Both the position numbers and the translations under genes were made by a program. Positions 1 to 6,653 of a stretch of 11,319 bases of DNA are shown here, one piece after another. Source of the stretch: CAWBKV01 sp041946675 (GTDB lineage Archaea; Halobacteriota; Methanosarcinia; Methanotrichales; Methanotrichaceae); assembly GCA_041946675.1 (NCBI GenBank), contig JBHGAU010000106.1:1-11319 (forward strand), written 5' to 3'. The stretch's first letter is position 1. Each line of letters starts with the position of its first letter. The notes under the pieces were generated by a model, which saw only the letters and a list, made by a program, of their open reading frames with translations, was not told the origin of the DNA and did no database searches.

Positions 1-113
1 GATTGTCCGATAATAGAACAAAACGGTACTTTGCAAAATCGATTTTCGAAGAGGGGTATAACAGAAATTTACACTGCTCTGCCTGTGGTGGCTTGCATGT
101 ATCAGGTTGTTGA

Positions 114-137
114 AACACATAGCTTATGTAATGTGTT
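114..137 (-). terminator. Weak inverted repeat at the end of the membrane-protein gene
   Basis: A perfect 7-base inverted repeat, AACACAT (114-120) and ATGTGTT (131-137), is separated by 10 bases and overlaps the stop codon of the minus-strand gene ending at 136. It could act as a transcript-end hairpin, but it is AT-rich and no T-run follows it on the minus strand. The rest of bases 1-113 shows no gene I can support. Confidence 0.2.
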
Positions 138-834
138 AAACTCCAGATTGAGAGTAGCGGCTTCGCTCTGCATCTTCCGCCATATTTTGGGTACGCCCCA
201 AAATTATGCCCAGCAGTAGAAAGACAATCGGGGCCATGACACCATAGCCGATAATCCCGATATTCCTGATCTGCATATCAGCGAGTGGCACACCGATCAG
301 CCCCGCAAGACTTAAGAACCCACTTATAATCATGAGAGTCCGCATAGTTGACTCCAGCCTGCCTGCTTTGAACACAGGCGCAGCAAAGAGCATTGAGAGG
401 GCAAAGAACCAGTCCCATGCGAGTATGTCCAACGCATAAACCACAGATGGCCACTTGAAGGAAAGGAACAGAGGAACCCATGGCAGTCCGGTTGCTTCAA
501 CCTGATGGCCTACAGTCAGGATAACGAAGTGGACACTAGAAGTAATGCCCGCAAGAAAGATCATAAAGATGAGCGCCGTAAAACTGTATGCTTTGACTTC
601 GGGAGGTGCGTAAGCGTGGACTGCTATCATTGTCACAACCATCAACGGCGCCATGATGATGGTAAGCAATTCCATAATCGAGAAGTATGGATCACCGATT
701 TGATCCTGAGGCGACTCAAGGGAGAGAAATCCAAGAGCCGTTGTAACCGCATATATCAACCCAAGGAAAAATACAGCCCAAGCTGCAACTCTTCCGATTG
801 TGCGATACTGTGATGTGAAGCCTTCGTAAGACAT
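136..834 (-). CDS. Six-helix integral membrane protein of unknown function
   Basis: A 232-residue hydrophobic protein with about six predicted transmembrane segments, near residues 14-37, 51-76, 84-109, 129-155, 163-186 and 189-213. The N-terminus is short and the C-terminal tail is polar and charged (about 214-232). I see no catalytic motif or cofactor site. The segment around 133-155 (YALDILAWDWFFALSMLFAA) and the GVPLADMQIRN stretch (181-191) look like family signatures, but I cannot name the family. I chose the ATG at 832-834 because the 29 residues obtained by extending upstream are not hydrophobic, contain several cysteines and would overlap the end of proS. The start lies 29 bases after proS, so it is probably the third gene of the SpoIIM-like/proS transcript. 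No strong ribosome site is visible. Function is unknown. Confidence 0.75.
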   Translation of the reverse strand: MSYEGFTSQYRTIGRVAAWAVFFLGLIYAVTTALGFLSLESPQDQIGDPYFSIMELLTIIMAPLMVVTMIAVHAYAPPEVKAYSFTALIFMIFLAGITSSVHFVILTVGHQVEATGLPWVPLFLSFKWPSVVYALDILAWDWFFALSMLFAAPVFKAGRLESTMRTLMIISGFLSLAGLIGVPLADMQIRNIGIIGYGVMAPIVFLLLGIILGRTQNMAEDAERSRYSQSGV

Positions 835-863
835 TGTGCTGCAGCAGAGAAAAGGCAGCGTTT

Positions 864-2339
864 TCAATACTGCCTTGCCATATAAGTTCTCTTCGCAGTC
901 TTCGTGCCGCAGACAGCGCAAGGAGCTTCTGGGAATGTTTGATACTGAGGCTCTCCAAGCATATTTGCTTCTACCTGATCCTCAAGCTGATGGCCGCAGT
1001 CCTCAGAGCCGCACCAGGGCACAATGGCAACGCCCTGTTGTGTTTGTGCCTTCGCCTCATCGATAGTTGCGGCCTCACGGACCTTGCTCTTCATGAACTG
1101 CTCTGCCTTGCCGTAAAGCGCGGTCTGAAGCTCATTCGCCTCGCTGGCAACCGCTGAGAGCAGATCATCCATTGGTATGGCCTTCTTAACGCCATCGCGG
1201 CGGGCCAGAGTCACCACGCCTTTCTGAATGTCCCTCGGTCCGACTTCAATGCGGATGGGCACTCCTCTTAATTCCCACTTATAGAACTTGGCACCCGGCC
1301 GCTCATCGGTCGTATCGAGCTTGGCTCTGACACATGCCTCTGTTAGGGCTTGCCTCAGATTCTCGGCAGTCTCCAGCACCTTCTCCTTATCGCCCAACAG
1401 TATTGGAACTATGACCACCTGAACGGGCGCAACCTCCCATGGCAGCACTAAGCCTTTATCATCGCCATGAACTGATATTAGTGCGGCAATACAGCGCTCG
1501 GATATGCCGTAGCAGGTCTGATTGATGAGCTTCTGCTCTCCATTCTCTGCCTCGTAGGTGATATCATAGGTCTTGGCAAAGGTTGAGCCGAGGTGGTGTG
1601 CAGTTCCTACCTGTAATGTTTTCCCATCCGGCATCACAACATCTATGGCAGTCGTATAATCCGCGCCGGGGAACTTATCCCAGTTAGGCCTGCGGCTGAC
1701 CAAGAACGGTATTGCAAGGCGGTTGTAGAACTTGGAATATCTCTGTATCGCGACTTCAACCTGCTCAGCTGCCTCATCCCAGGTGGCGTGCGCCGTATGC
1801 GCCTCTTTGAAAGATGAGATCTCTCTATCTCGGATAAGCGGCCTCGTGTGCTTGGTCTCATATCTGAAAGTGTTGACGATCTGATAGATCTTTAGCGGCA
1901 GATCTGCATGAGACCTTATCCACAATTTAAACATGGGATATATCGCCGTCTCGCTCGTGGGCCGGAGAGCCAGATTCACATCCAGTGGAGAGGTTCCACC
2001 GCGCGTAACCCAATAGACCTCGTCCTCAAAGCCCTTTATGTGCTGGGCCTCCTTCATGAACTCATTCTCAGGGATCAGGAGTGGGAACTCAGCCTCCTCA
2101 TGATCCACATCCAGAAGCTGACGAATTATCCCATAAACGCGCTTTCTTATGCCATAGCCGAAAGGGAACCAGACAGACATTCCCTTCACGGGATAGCGGT
2201 TATCGATGATCTCTCCAACCATCAGAAGCTCGTGATACCATTCGCTGAAATCCCTCTTGGGAGGAAGCTTCTTGCTCTCAGCTTTAGATTCCGCAGCTTT
2301 GGAATCAGTTGCTTTGGAAATTGTCTTGGTGTCGGTCAT
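864..2339 (-). CDS. proS: Prolyl-tRNA synthetase, archaeal/eukaryote type
   Basis: Class II aminoacyl-tRNA synthetase that charges tRNA-Pro with proline in the cytosol. The protein has 491 residues, usual for the short archaeal/eukaryote-like form without the bacterial inserted editing domain. Visible signatures: SEWYHELL near 32-39; motif 1 around 53-72 (GMSVWFPFGYGIRKRVYG); RPTSE at 126-130; motif 2 with FRYE at 158-161 and REISSFKEAHTAHA at 172-185; motif 3 around GISERCIAALISVHGDDKG (278-296). The anticodon-binding domain follows. The C-terminal zinc-binding domain has Cys443, Cys448, Cys474 and Cys477 and ends in the terminal Tyr491 typical of this form. The first ~28 residues are a Lys/Ala/Ser-rich extension. 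The ATG overlaps the stop of the upstream SpoIIM-like gene (ATGA, 2336-2339), which suggests translational coupling; no separate ribosome site is seen. Confidence 0.97.
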   Translation of the reverse strand: MTDTKTISKATDSKAAESKAESKKLPPKRDFSEWYHELLMVGEIIDNRYPVKGMSVWFPFGYGIRKRVYGIIRQLLDVDHEEAEFPLLIPENEFMKEAQHIKGFEDEVYWVTRGGTSPLDVNLALRPTSETAIYPMFKLWIRSHADLPLKIYQIVNTFRYETKHTRPLIRDREISSFKEAHTAHATWDEAAEQVEVAIQRYSKFYNRLAIPFLVSRRPNWDKFPGADYTTAIDVVMPDGKTLQVGTAHHLGSTFAKTYDITYEAENGEQKLINQTCYGISERCIAALISVHGDDKGLVLPWEVAPVQVVIVPILLGDKEKVLETAENLRQALTEACVRAKLDTTDERPGAKFYKWELRGVPIRIEVGPRDIQKGVVTLARRDGVKKAIPMDDLLSAVASEANELQTALYGKAEQFMKSKVREAATIDEAKAQTQQGVAIVPWCGSEDCGHQLEDQVEANMLGEPQYQTFPEAPCAVCGTKTAKRTYMARQY

Positions 2340-2920
2340 TTAACCACTGATATGATGATGGGTGTTATGAATGTCTCGATGGCCGCAGCCAGAAGCAGCA
2401 GTGGCGCCACCCACCTTACCAGAAAATGAATTGCAATTCTTATCTCCTGGCTCAGGTTGGCCTTCTCACCGAAAAACATCAGCGCGAGAAGATACCCAAG
2501 CCTGAAGCCTATGCCTATGCTCATAAGCACTGTAGGAAGCTCGATTACACCGTGGGGAACAACACCTGCCAGGAAGTAGAGAATGCCCTCATTCTGGAGC
2601 ACGTTATAGAGCACAACGCCTAAGAGGAAGCCGTTGGATGTATCGACTATCAGAGGTACTATGGCCATTCCGAGGCCAAGAAGTACGGACATGACGCATG
2701 AAAGAAGGTTCTTTAGGAATATTACTACCATTAAGAGGGGTAACGGGAGCTGCGTGATCCACTTCAGCATCTCGAACTCCTTCAGCATGCTTGCTGCAAG
2801 ATCGGAGTTATACTGCGCAGCATAGTAACCCATTACAACTGTAACTGCAAAGATAAGTACAGATATTCCTATGAAGACGCGAATCGATCTCAAATACGCT
2901 ATATCATCCTTGAAAGTCAA
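2336..2920 (-). CDS. SpoIIM/DUF95-family integral membrane protein
   Basis: A 194-residue multi-pass membrane protein with about five or six helices (near 13-34, 56-69, 72-91, 97-118, 127-148, 161-186). The stretch VPHGVIELPT (121-130), with Pro122-His123-Gly124 and Glu127, matches the PHG-x-x-E signature of the stage II sporulation protein M (DUF95) family. FLKNLLSC (68-75) fits the region before the third helix. In Bacillus the family member takes part in engulfment; archaeal homologues have no settled role, so the sporulation name describes homology only. The start is a TTG (2918-2920) supported by GGAG at 2929-2932 with an 8-base spacer and a TATA box at 2958-2965. It heads a unit with proS (4-base overlap). 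Confidence 0.85.
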   Translation of the reverse strand: MTFKDDIAYLRSIRVFIGISVLIFAVTVVMGYYAAQYNSDLAASMLKEFEMLKWITQLPLPLLMVVIFLKNLLSCVMSVLLGLGMAIVPLIVDTSNGFLLGVVLYNVLQNEGILYFLAGVVPHGVIELPTVLMSIGIGFRLGYLLALMFFGEKANLSQEIRIAIHFLVRWVAPLLLLAAAIETFITPIIISVVK

Positions 2921-2965
2921 TCGAATTTCTCCAGTCTAATCTATCCTGCCCTGGCATTTATATAA
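2921..2965 (-). promoter_or_regulatory. Promoter and ribosome site of the SpoIIM-like/proS unit
   Basis: On the minus strand TTATATAA (2958-2965) is a good archaeal TATA box. Transcription should start about 25 bases downstream, near 2937, leaving a short leader that contains GGAG (2929-2932) eight bases before the TTG start. The TATA box overlaps the stop codon of the upstream transporter gene, so the unit can be transcribed separately from it. Confidence 0.6.
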
Positions 2966-3839
2966 GTATGGCGCGGTTTCGTGCCAGGGATAAAAATATA
3001 TAAAACATGGTCTCCCCCAGTATGCAGACTGCGATTGGTATGCTGGCCTCGTGTCCAAAGAGCGTGATTGATATGGCAGCAGCCAGACCGAGATTTTTGT
3101 AGGAGCTGAAAAGAGTATACGATATGCCTTTCGAGTAATCGACTCCTTTGAACCTTGCCAGGAGATATATGATGGTACCTATGAGAAATGTTCTTGCAAA
3201 CGCGATCACAGCCATTGGCTGCATATATTCGAATATATCAGCCATGTTCAGGCCTATAACGGTATAATTGATAAGAAAAAATCCTGCATTTATGGGCAGC
3301 ACTGGATCGAGCTTAAGCTGCTTGATATGCCTCAACCTGGATATGAATATAGGTAGAAGTATCGTCAGCAGGGTTATCTCAAACACATATCGCAGGTCAA
3401 CCCCGCTTTTGCTCGCAAAAACAAAGATAAGCCCTGGAATCAGGATGATACTGGCAATATAGCATAACACTTCGCCATATAGTGAAAGCTTCAAATCTCC
3501 CCCCAAAAGCCTTGTGAGCGGCATAACAGCTATTGCGGGTGGAACTGCAGCCATGACAACGAGGCCGAAGCGCAGTTTTTCATCAGGAAGTGCATATGAT
3601 AGAAGCAATATCAGACCTGACAGAAGAACATAGTTCATCGCAAAGCAGTATAGAGCACCGCGCAGATCGCCTCTAGTTCTGAAATCAATCTCAGTAAGAG
3701 AGAATGTCATCATCACAATGAGTGCAGGCGTAACCAAGGGCTCAGTATATTTGGCAGCTCCGGGCAGAATAAATCCGAGAATTATGGATACGGCAAAGAT
3801 AAGTGAGGTATCCTTTAGCAGCTTAAGATATGCTTTCAC
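2958..3839 (-). CDS. BASS-type (bile acid:sodium symporter fold) membrane transporter
   Basis: A protein of about 293 residues with nine or ten transmembrane helices. The pattern fits the bile acid:sodium symporter/arsenite-resistance fold: FSLTEIDF (46-53) after the second helix, a Pro/Gly-rich discontinuous stretch VVMAAVPPAIAVMPLTRLLGGD (94-115), and a second crossover YKNLGLAAAISITLFG (247-262), where this fold usually has an Asn/Gly-containing break. Substrate cannot be told from sequence; organic anions and other small solutes are known in the superfamily. Two GTG starts are possible. I prefer the one at 3837-3839 because GAGG sits six bases before it, whereas the GTG at 3843-3845 would overlap that ribosome site. 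It follows lysE by 29 bases, so the two are probably co-transcribed. Confidence 0.75.
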   Translation of the reverse strand: MKAYLKLLKDTSLIFAVSIILGFILPGAAKYTEPLVTPALIVMMTFSLTEIDFRTRGDLRGALYCFAMNYVLLSGLILLLSYALPDEKLRFGLVVMAAVPPAIAVMPLTRLLGGDLKLSLYGEVLCYIASIILIPGLIFVFASKSGVDLRYVFEITLLTILLPIFISRLRHIKQLKLDPVLPINAGFFLINYTVIGLNMADIFEYMQPMAVIAFARTFLIGTIIYLLARFKGVDYSKGISYTLFSSYKNLGLAAAISITLFGHEASIPIAVCILGETMFYIFLSLARNRAILI

Positions 3840-3868
3840 GAACACCCTCGGTTTTATCCGCTCTATGG

Positions 3869-4480
3869 CTATATTGCTCCTGCCAGATAATATAGCCCAA
3901 AGAGCATGAGGAAGCCGCCGCAGATCGCCAGAATCCTCTGGTAGATGGTATCAGATAGGATCGCTCTGCCTTTGCCGAGGCTGACTGAGACGAAAGTGTA
4001 CCATCCGAAGTCCGCACTCCAGTGGCCGACCATAAAAAGGCAGGCTATGATAAGGCCACTTCTGAGGCCATTTATCACAAAGGCGCTTCCAATGCTTAAC
4101 CACCATATCCAGAAGTATGGATTTGCAGCGCTCGTAAGTATCCCTGCAACATAAGGGCTGCTGATTTTGTCCTCAGTTGTAACGGCCATTATTGCTGTTC
4201 TGCTGCCCTTTACAGTCAGCAACCCAAAGGCAATCAAAGCTATGCCTCCGGCGAGGGCGATGAAGCGTGAGTATTGTTGAGCAGCAGTTGCGAGCCCCAG
4301 GATGATCAGCAGAAAGATCAGCAGTTCAGTCAAAGCATGTCCCATAAATATCTTGGGGCCCGCTATCCAGCCTGTCTTAAGTGAGGAATCAATAGTTGCA
4401 ACAAGCGTAGGTCCGGGAGCAAGGGCTCCTGTAAGGCCAATAATGAACGATGTGATAAGAAGCTCGATTATTTCGTACAT
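3869..4480 (-). CDS. LysE-family amino-acid/small-solute exporter
   Basis: A 203-residue membrane protein with about six helices. The N-terminal helix carries GALAPGPTLVATI (18-30), the Pro-Gly-Pro signature of LysE/RhtB exporters, and the helices following it (41-64, 73-90, 107-133, 140-163, 182-203) fit the family topology and length. Family members export lysine, arginine, homoserine or related metabolites; this substrate is not predictable. The ATG (4478-4480) lies only 15 bases downstream of the truncated tRNA-Ala sequence, with a TTTAAAA stretch directly before it and no GGAG. No TATA box is visible at a suitable distance, so it may depend on read-through from the upstream radical SAM gene. 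The BASS-type transporter follows. Confidence 0.85.
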   Translation of the reverse strand: MYEIIELLITSFIIGLTGALAPGPTLVATIDSSLKTGWIAGPKIFMGHALTELLIFLLIILGLATAAQQYSRFIALAGGIALIAFGLLTVKGSRTAIMAVTTEDKISSPYVAGILTSAANPYFWIWWLSIGSAFVINGLRSGLIIACLFMVGHWSADFGWYTFVSVSLGKGRAILSDTIYQRILAICGGFLMLFGLYYLAGAI

Positions 4481-4495
4481 TTTTAAATCCGGAAG

Positions 4496-4555
4496 TGGAC
4501 AGGTCGGGATTTGAACCCGAGGCCTCTACCATGCCAAGGTAGCGATCTTCCAGCT
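4496..4555 (-). pseudogene. 3' fragment of a tRNA-Ala(GGC) gene, 5' half missing
   Basis: On the minus strand this reads as a tRNA from the D-loop to the discriminator base. It shows a D-stem 3' strand GATC (4544-4547), an anticodon stem CTACC/GGTAG with loop TTGGCAT (anticodon GGC at 4533-4535), variable loop AGGCC, T-arm TCGGG-TTCAAAT-CCCGA, acceptor 3' strand CCTGTCC and discriminator A (4496). T at acceptor position 70 would allow the G3:U70 pair that marks alanine tRNAs. The bases where the 5' acceptor strand and first D-stem strand should lie do not pair with it. No CCA is encoded. The anticodon-stem end coincides with the stop codon of the radical SAM gene. It is best read as an attachment-site or recombination remnant; a split-tRNA half is possible but unlikely. 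Confidence 0.8.
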
Positions 4556-6049
4556 GCTGGCTTGCTTCAGGGTGCTTGAAAAACGAGCCTCTACACCACT
4601 ACGATGAATTGTATTATAGGAACAGAACGGAATTATCCTGCCATCAGGCGTAGCATAATGAACGCCGCATCGCTGCAGCCTTTCCAGATCCATATTGTAA
4701 GCATCCTGGAAGTGCATTGCCCCGAGGAAGAGAGTTTTGTTGTGAAACTCGATCAAAGATTCCCGTGTGCCTGTCACAAAGACGCTTAACAACATTTTGG
4801 TTATATTCAGATCCGTTGGAACTTTTGCCTCGTCCACAAACCTTGGCAGATCTTTAAGGATCATGCCTTTCATCTTAAGCTTGCTCAGGCTCGATCCGCT
4901 GGACCCGCTGAAACCATTAACCTCTCTTCGTATTTTTTCGAGAAGTCCTTCTACATCAAGGAAACGGGTTATTGGAATTAGCTTTCCGTTAAATCTGTAT
5001 ACATATGTCGCAGCACCGCAGCAGGGATGCACTGTAAATGTTGGCTGCGGCCAGCCGGTCTCTGCTGCTATAAGCTGTGATATGGGAGCGACGAAGGGCA
5101 CGGGATAGAAATCATCTCTGGTGATCTCGTTATCTGTTTGATCCTCCAGAAGCTTTAGGAAGTCAGGTATTGTTATTCTCTTGGATACTCTTTCCTGCTG
5201 ATCTACTCTTCCCGTGAATGAGACCGGCTGGAAATTTATGCCTTTGACTATTTCCAGCTTGCCTGATGCAAACCTGACGATATCCCCTATTTGATCATCA
5301 TTAACTCCCTTTGCCAATGTTGGAACCAGAACTACGCTGCTCTGTCCTGCCACTTTTAGATTCTCGATAGCCTTTTGCTTTATATGGAGGAGATCACGGC
5401 CCCGTACAGTTTTATAGGGCTCGGGCGTCACTCCATCGAACTGCAGGTAAACTGTGTTCAGCCCATTTTGCACTAGACATCTGCAATACTCGATGCTTGA
5501 TGCGAGACGTAAGCCATTGGTGGCTATCTGAACCTGGGCGAAACCAGTCGTCCTGGCCATATTTAGAATTTCAGGCAGGTCATCTCGTATAGTCGGCTCG
5601 CCTCCCGAAAACTGGATTGCAGGACAAGGTGCAGGCTTCTCCGAACGGAGATTGAGCATCATGTATCGGATCTGCTCTAAAGTAGGCTCATAGGTCCGTA
5701 CTCCTGCATTGGCAAAGCAAACGGGACACGCCAAATTACATCTATTGGTTATATCGATATTTCCTAAAAGCGTGCTGGTCTTATGGTTCTTGCAGATGCC
5801 GCAGTCATAAGGACAGCCTTTCACCGTGGAATCGCTCGAATTATCGATGCCCGATCCATCAAACCAATAGCTTCTAAACCTTCTGTAAAGGACCTCATCA
5901 GACCAATAGATGTCCTTGAACTCGCCATGCTCCGGGCATCTCTTCCACATGAAAACTTTTCCATCCTCCCGGAATATGAAGGCAGGTATGACCTTGAAGC
6001 AGACTGGACAAATAGATGAAACCGTTTTATCAATGGCTGTTATCGGCAT
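4526..6049 (-). CDS. tes: Radical SAM protein, tetraether lipid synthase (Tes) family
   Basis: A 507-residue protein matching the MJ0619/Tes architecture. Cys14, Cys17 and Cys38 (CPVC...CPEHG) form an N-terminal metal site. Cys79, Cys83 and Cys86 (CPYDCGIC) form a second. The radical SAM motif is C104-x3-C108-x2-C111 (CNLACPVC), and GGEP lies at 149-152. Later cysteines are 343-344 (HPCC), 461 and 476 (PFCSYN). Tes enzymes join phytanyl chains of two archaeal diether lipids into membrane-spanning tetraethers using SAM radicals and several Fe-S clusters. MJ0619 was once proposed as a methanopterin methylase, and paralogues exist, so the reaction is probable, not proven. I chose the ATG at 6047-6049 because a TATA box (6079-6086) gives a short leader; a GTG at 6079 would overlap that box. 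The last nine codons and stop lie within a truncated tRNA-Ala sequence, so the native C-terminus may have been replaced. Confidence 0.82.
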   Translation of the reverse strand: MPITAIDKTVSSICPVCFKVIPAFIFREDGKVFMWKRCPEHGEFKDIYWSDEVLYRRFRSYWFDGSGIDNSSDSTVKGCPYDCGICKNHKTSTLLGNIDITNRCNLACPVCFANAGVRTYEPTLEQIRYMMLNLRSEKPAPCPAIQFSGGEPTIRDDLPEILNMARTTGFAQVQIATNGLRLASSIEYCRCLVQNGLNTVYLQFDGVTPEPYKTVRGRDLLHIKQKAIENLKVAGQSSVVLVPTLAKGVNDDQIGDIVRFASGKLEIVKGINFQPVSFTGRVDQQERVSKRITIPDFLKLLEDQTDNEITRDDFYPVPFVAPISQLIAAETGWPQPTFTVHPCCGAATYVYRFNGKLIPITRFLDVEGLLEKIRREVNGFSGSSGSSLSKLKMKGMILKDLPRFVDEAKVPTDLNITKMLLSVFVTGTRESLIEFHNKTLFLGAMHFQDAYNMDLERLQRCGVHYATPDGRIIPFCSYNTIHRSGVEARFSSTLKQASSWKIATLAW

Positions 6050-6078
6050 AATAACATAAATGTCATTCGACGGAAACA

Positions 6079-6086
6079 CATATAAA
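6079..6086 (-). promoter_or_regulatory. TATA box of the tes-like gene
   Basis: Minus-strand TTTATATG lies about 30 bases upstream of the ATG at 6049. Predicted initiation near 6058 gives a leader of about ten bases without a GGAG site, which argues for a near-leaderless transcript and for the 6049 start. Confidence 0.5.
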
Positions 6087-6224
6087 GATTATGCCCCAAG
6101 TTACTTTTTAAGGCCGAACGAATCAGAATAAATTATTTTTAGATGTATGGCGCTTGCCCTAGTCGACAGGAGTTCATATTGCCCTCAATGAAATCTTCAA
6201 ACAGTCCAGGCCAACATTAACGAA

Positions 6225-6277
6225 GTTTTCTAGAGGCTAGCTTAAATAGGAGCTATCAAAGCAAACCTCCAGAGAAC
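6225..6277. other. Nested hairpin in the tes/LEA-like intergenic region
   Basis: GTTTTCTAGAGG (6225-6236) pairs with CCTCCAGAGAAC (6266-6277) over 12 positions, with one A-C mismatch and one T-G wobble on the plus strand. Inside, TAGCT (6238-6242) pairs with AGCTA (6251-6255). No coding sequence is supported between 6050 and 6375, so this is the main structure there. It could be a small RNA, a terminator, or the remains of a small mobile repeat. It lies upstream of the likely promoter at 6324, so it is probably not in that leader. Confidence 0.45.
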
Positions 6278-6323
6278 GATGATATGACAGCAGATGATTG
6301 AACCCTAATTAAAAATGCAAAAG

Positions 6324-6365
6324 GTTATACTGTTATACTTCTAAATTTATAGAAAACAAAAGGAG
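6324..6365 (+). promoter_or_regulatory. Promoter region with tandem GTTATACT and ribosome site of the LEA-like pair
   Basis: GTTATACT occurs twice back to back (6324-6331, 6332-6339), each copy containing a TATA-like core, after an A-rich stretch that could serve as a BRE. Initiation about 25 bases downstream would fall near 6350-6360, just before AAAAGGAG (6358-6365). That ribosome site is 10 bases before the ATG at 6376. The alternative TATA-like AAATTTATAG nearer the gene would place the start too late to include the ribosome site. Confidence 0.4.
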
Positions 6366-6375
6366 ATGAATAGAT

Positions 6376-6621
6376 ATGGCGTTCGAAGATATAACAGGGA
6401 CAGCTCCTGAATCCGCAAAGGCACGCGCTGATGAAGAGAAGAGGATGGCTGATGCAAAGGCCAAAGCGATGAAGGAGAAAGCAAAGGCAGAGAAGAAGAT
6501 AGCCGATACAAGGGCTGATGCCGAGAAGAAGATCACTCACGCAAAGGCTGACGAAAAGAAAGCTACTGCTGAAGCCAGGGAGAAGATATCGGAGGCAAGG
6601 GAGGAAATGCCAAGATATTAA
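6376..6621 (+). CDS. Small LEA-like protein with 11-residue helical repeats, copy 1
   Basis: An 81-residue, highly charged protein, almost wholly Ala, Lys, Glu, Asp and Arg, without Cys or Trp. From about residue 20 it follows an 11-residue period: EEKRMADAKAK (20-30), AEKKIADTRAD (38-48), AEKKITHAKAD (49-59), then EKKATAEARE (60-69). Such hendecads form amphipathic helices or right-handed coiled coils and resemble group 3 late-embryogenesis-abundant (LEA_4) proteins, which shield proteins or membranes during water or cold stress. There is no signal peptide or membrane helix, so it is probably cytoplasmic. It ends in PRY, like the RRAY end of the next gene. The start is fixed by CAAAAGGAG 10 bases before the ATG. 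Low-complexity composition can mimic homology, so the LEA role is inference. Confidence 0.75.
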   Translation: MAFEDITGTAPESAKARADEEKRMADAKAKAMKEKAKAEKKIADTRADAEKKITHAKADEKKATAEAREKISEAREEMPRY

Positions 6622-6653
6622 ATAATATAGATAGCAAAAGGAGTGAATTTGAG

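Noticed and set aside
505..813. Long plus-strand open frame opposite the membrane-protein gene, and similar frames opposite proS, tes and feoB
   Set aside because: Their products have low-complexity or Cys/Ser/Arg-rich composition without motifs, and they lie wholly opposite well-supported genes. They are antisense shadows.
835..921. N-terminal extension of the 232-residue membrane protein
   Set aside because: The extra 29 residues overlap the proS C-terminus, are rich in Cys and charged residues and add no membrane segment. The internal ATG gives a normal short N-terminus.
2918..2950. Minus-strand GGGCAGG-A-TAGATTAGACTGGAG, which could pair with the acceptor strand of the truncated tRNA-Ala and resembles a tRNA 5' half
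   Set aside because: The same bases serve as the leader, GGAG ribosome site and start region of the SpoIIM-like gene, and the TATA box is too close for a tRNA start. A 7-base match is expected by chance in a window of this size, and the D-arm fit needs several insertions.
3840..3845. Upstream GTG start for the BASS-type transporter
   Set aside because: It would place the GAGG ribosome site directly against or inside the start. The GTG at 3837-3839 has the proper six-base spacing.
4496..4600. Complete intron-containing or split tRNA gene
   Set aside because: No upstream stretch in or near the end of tes pairs with the acceptor 3' strand CCTGTCC next to a D-arm, and split tRNAs are not known from this kind of archaeon. 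A remnant is simpler.
6050..6079. GTG start ten codons upstream for the tes-like gene
   Set aside because: It overlaps the TATA box and would need a different promoter; the ATG at 6049 fits the predicted transcript start.
6143..6220. A 25-codon plus-strand ORF ending just before the nested hairpin
   Set aside because: No ribosome site at a useful distance, no repeat or known motif in the product, and its length is within chance for non-coding DNA. It could be a relic but cannot be supported.
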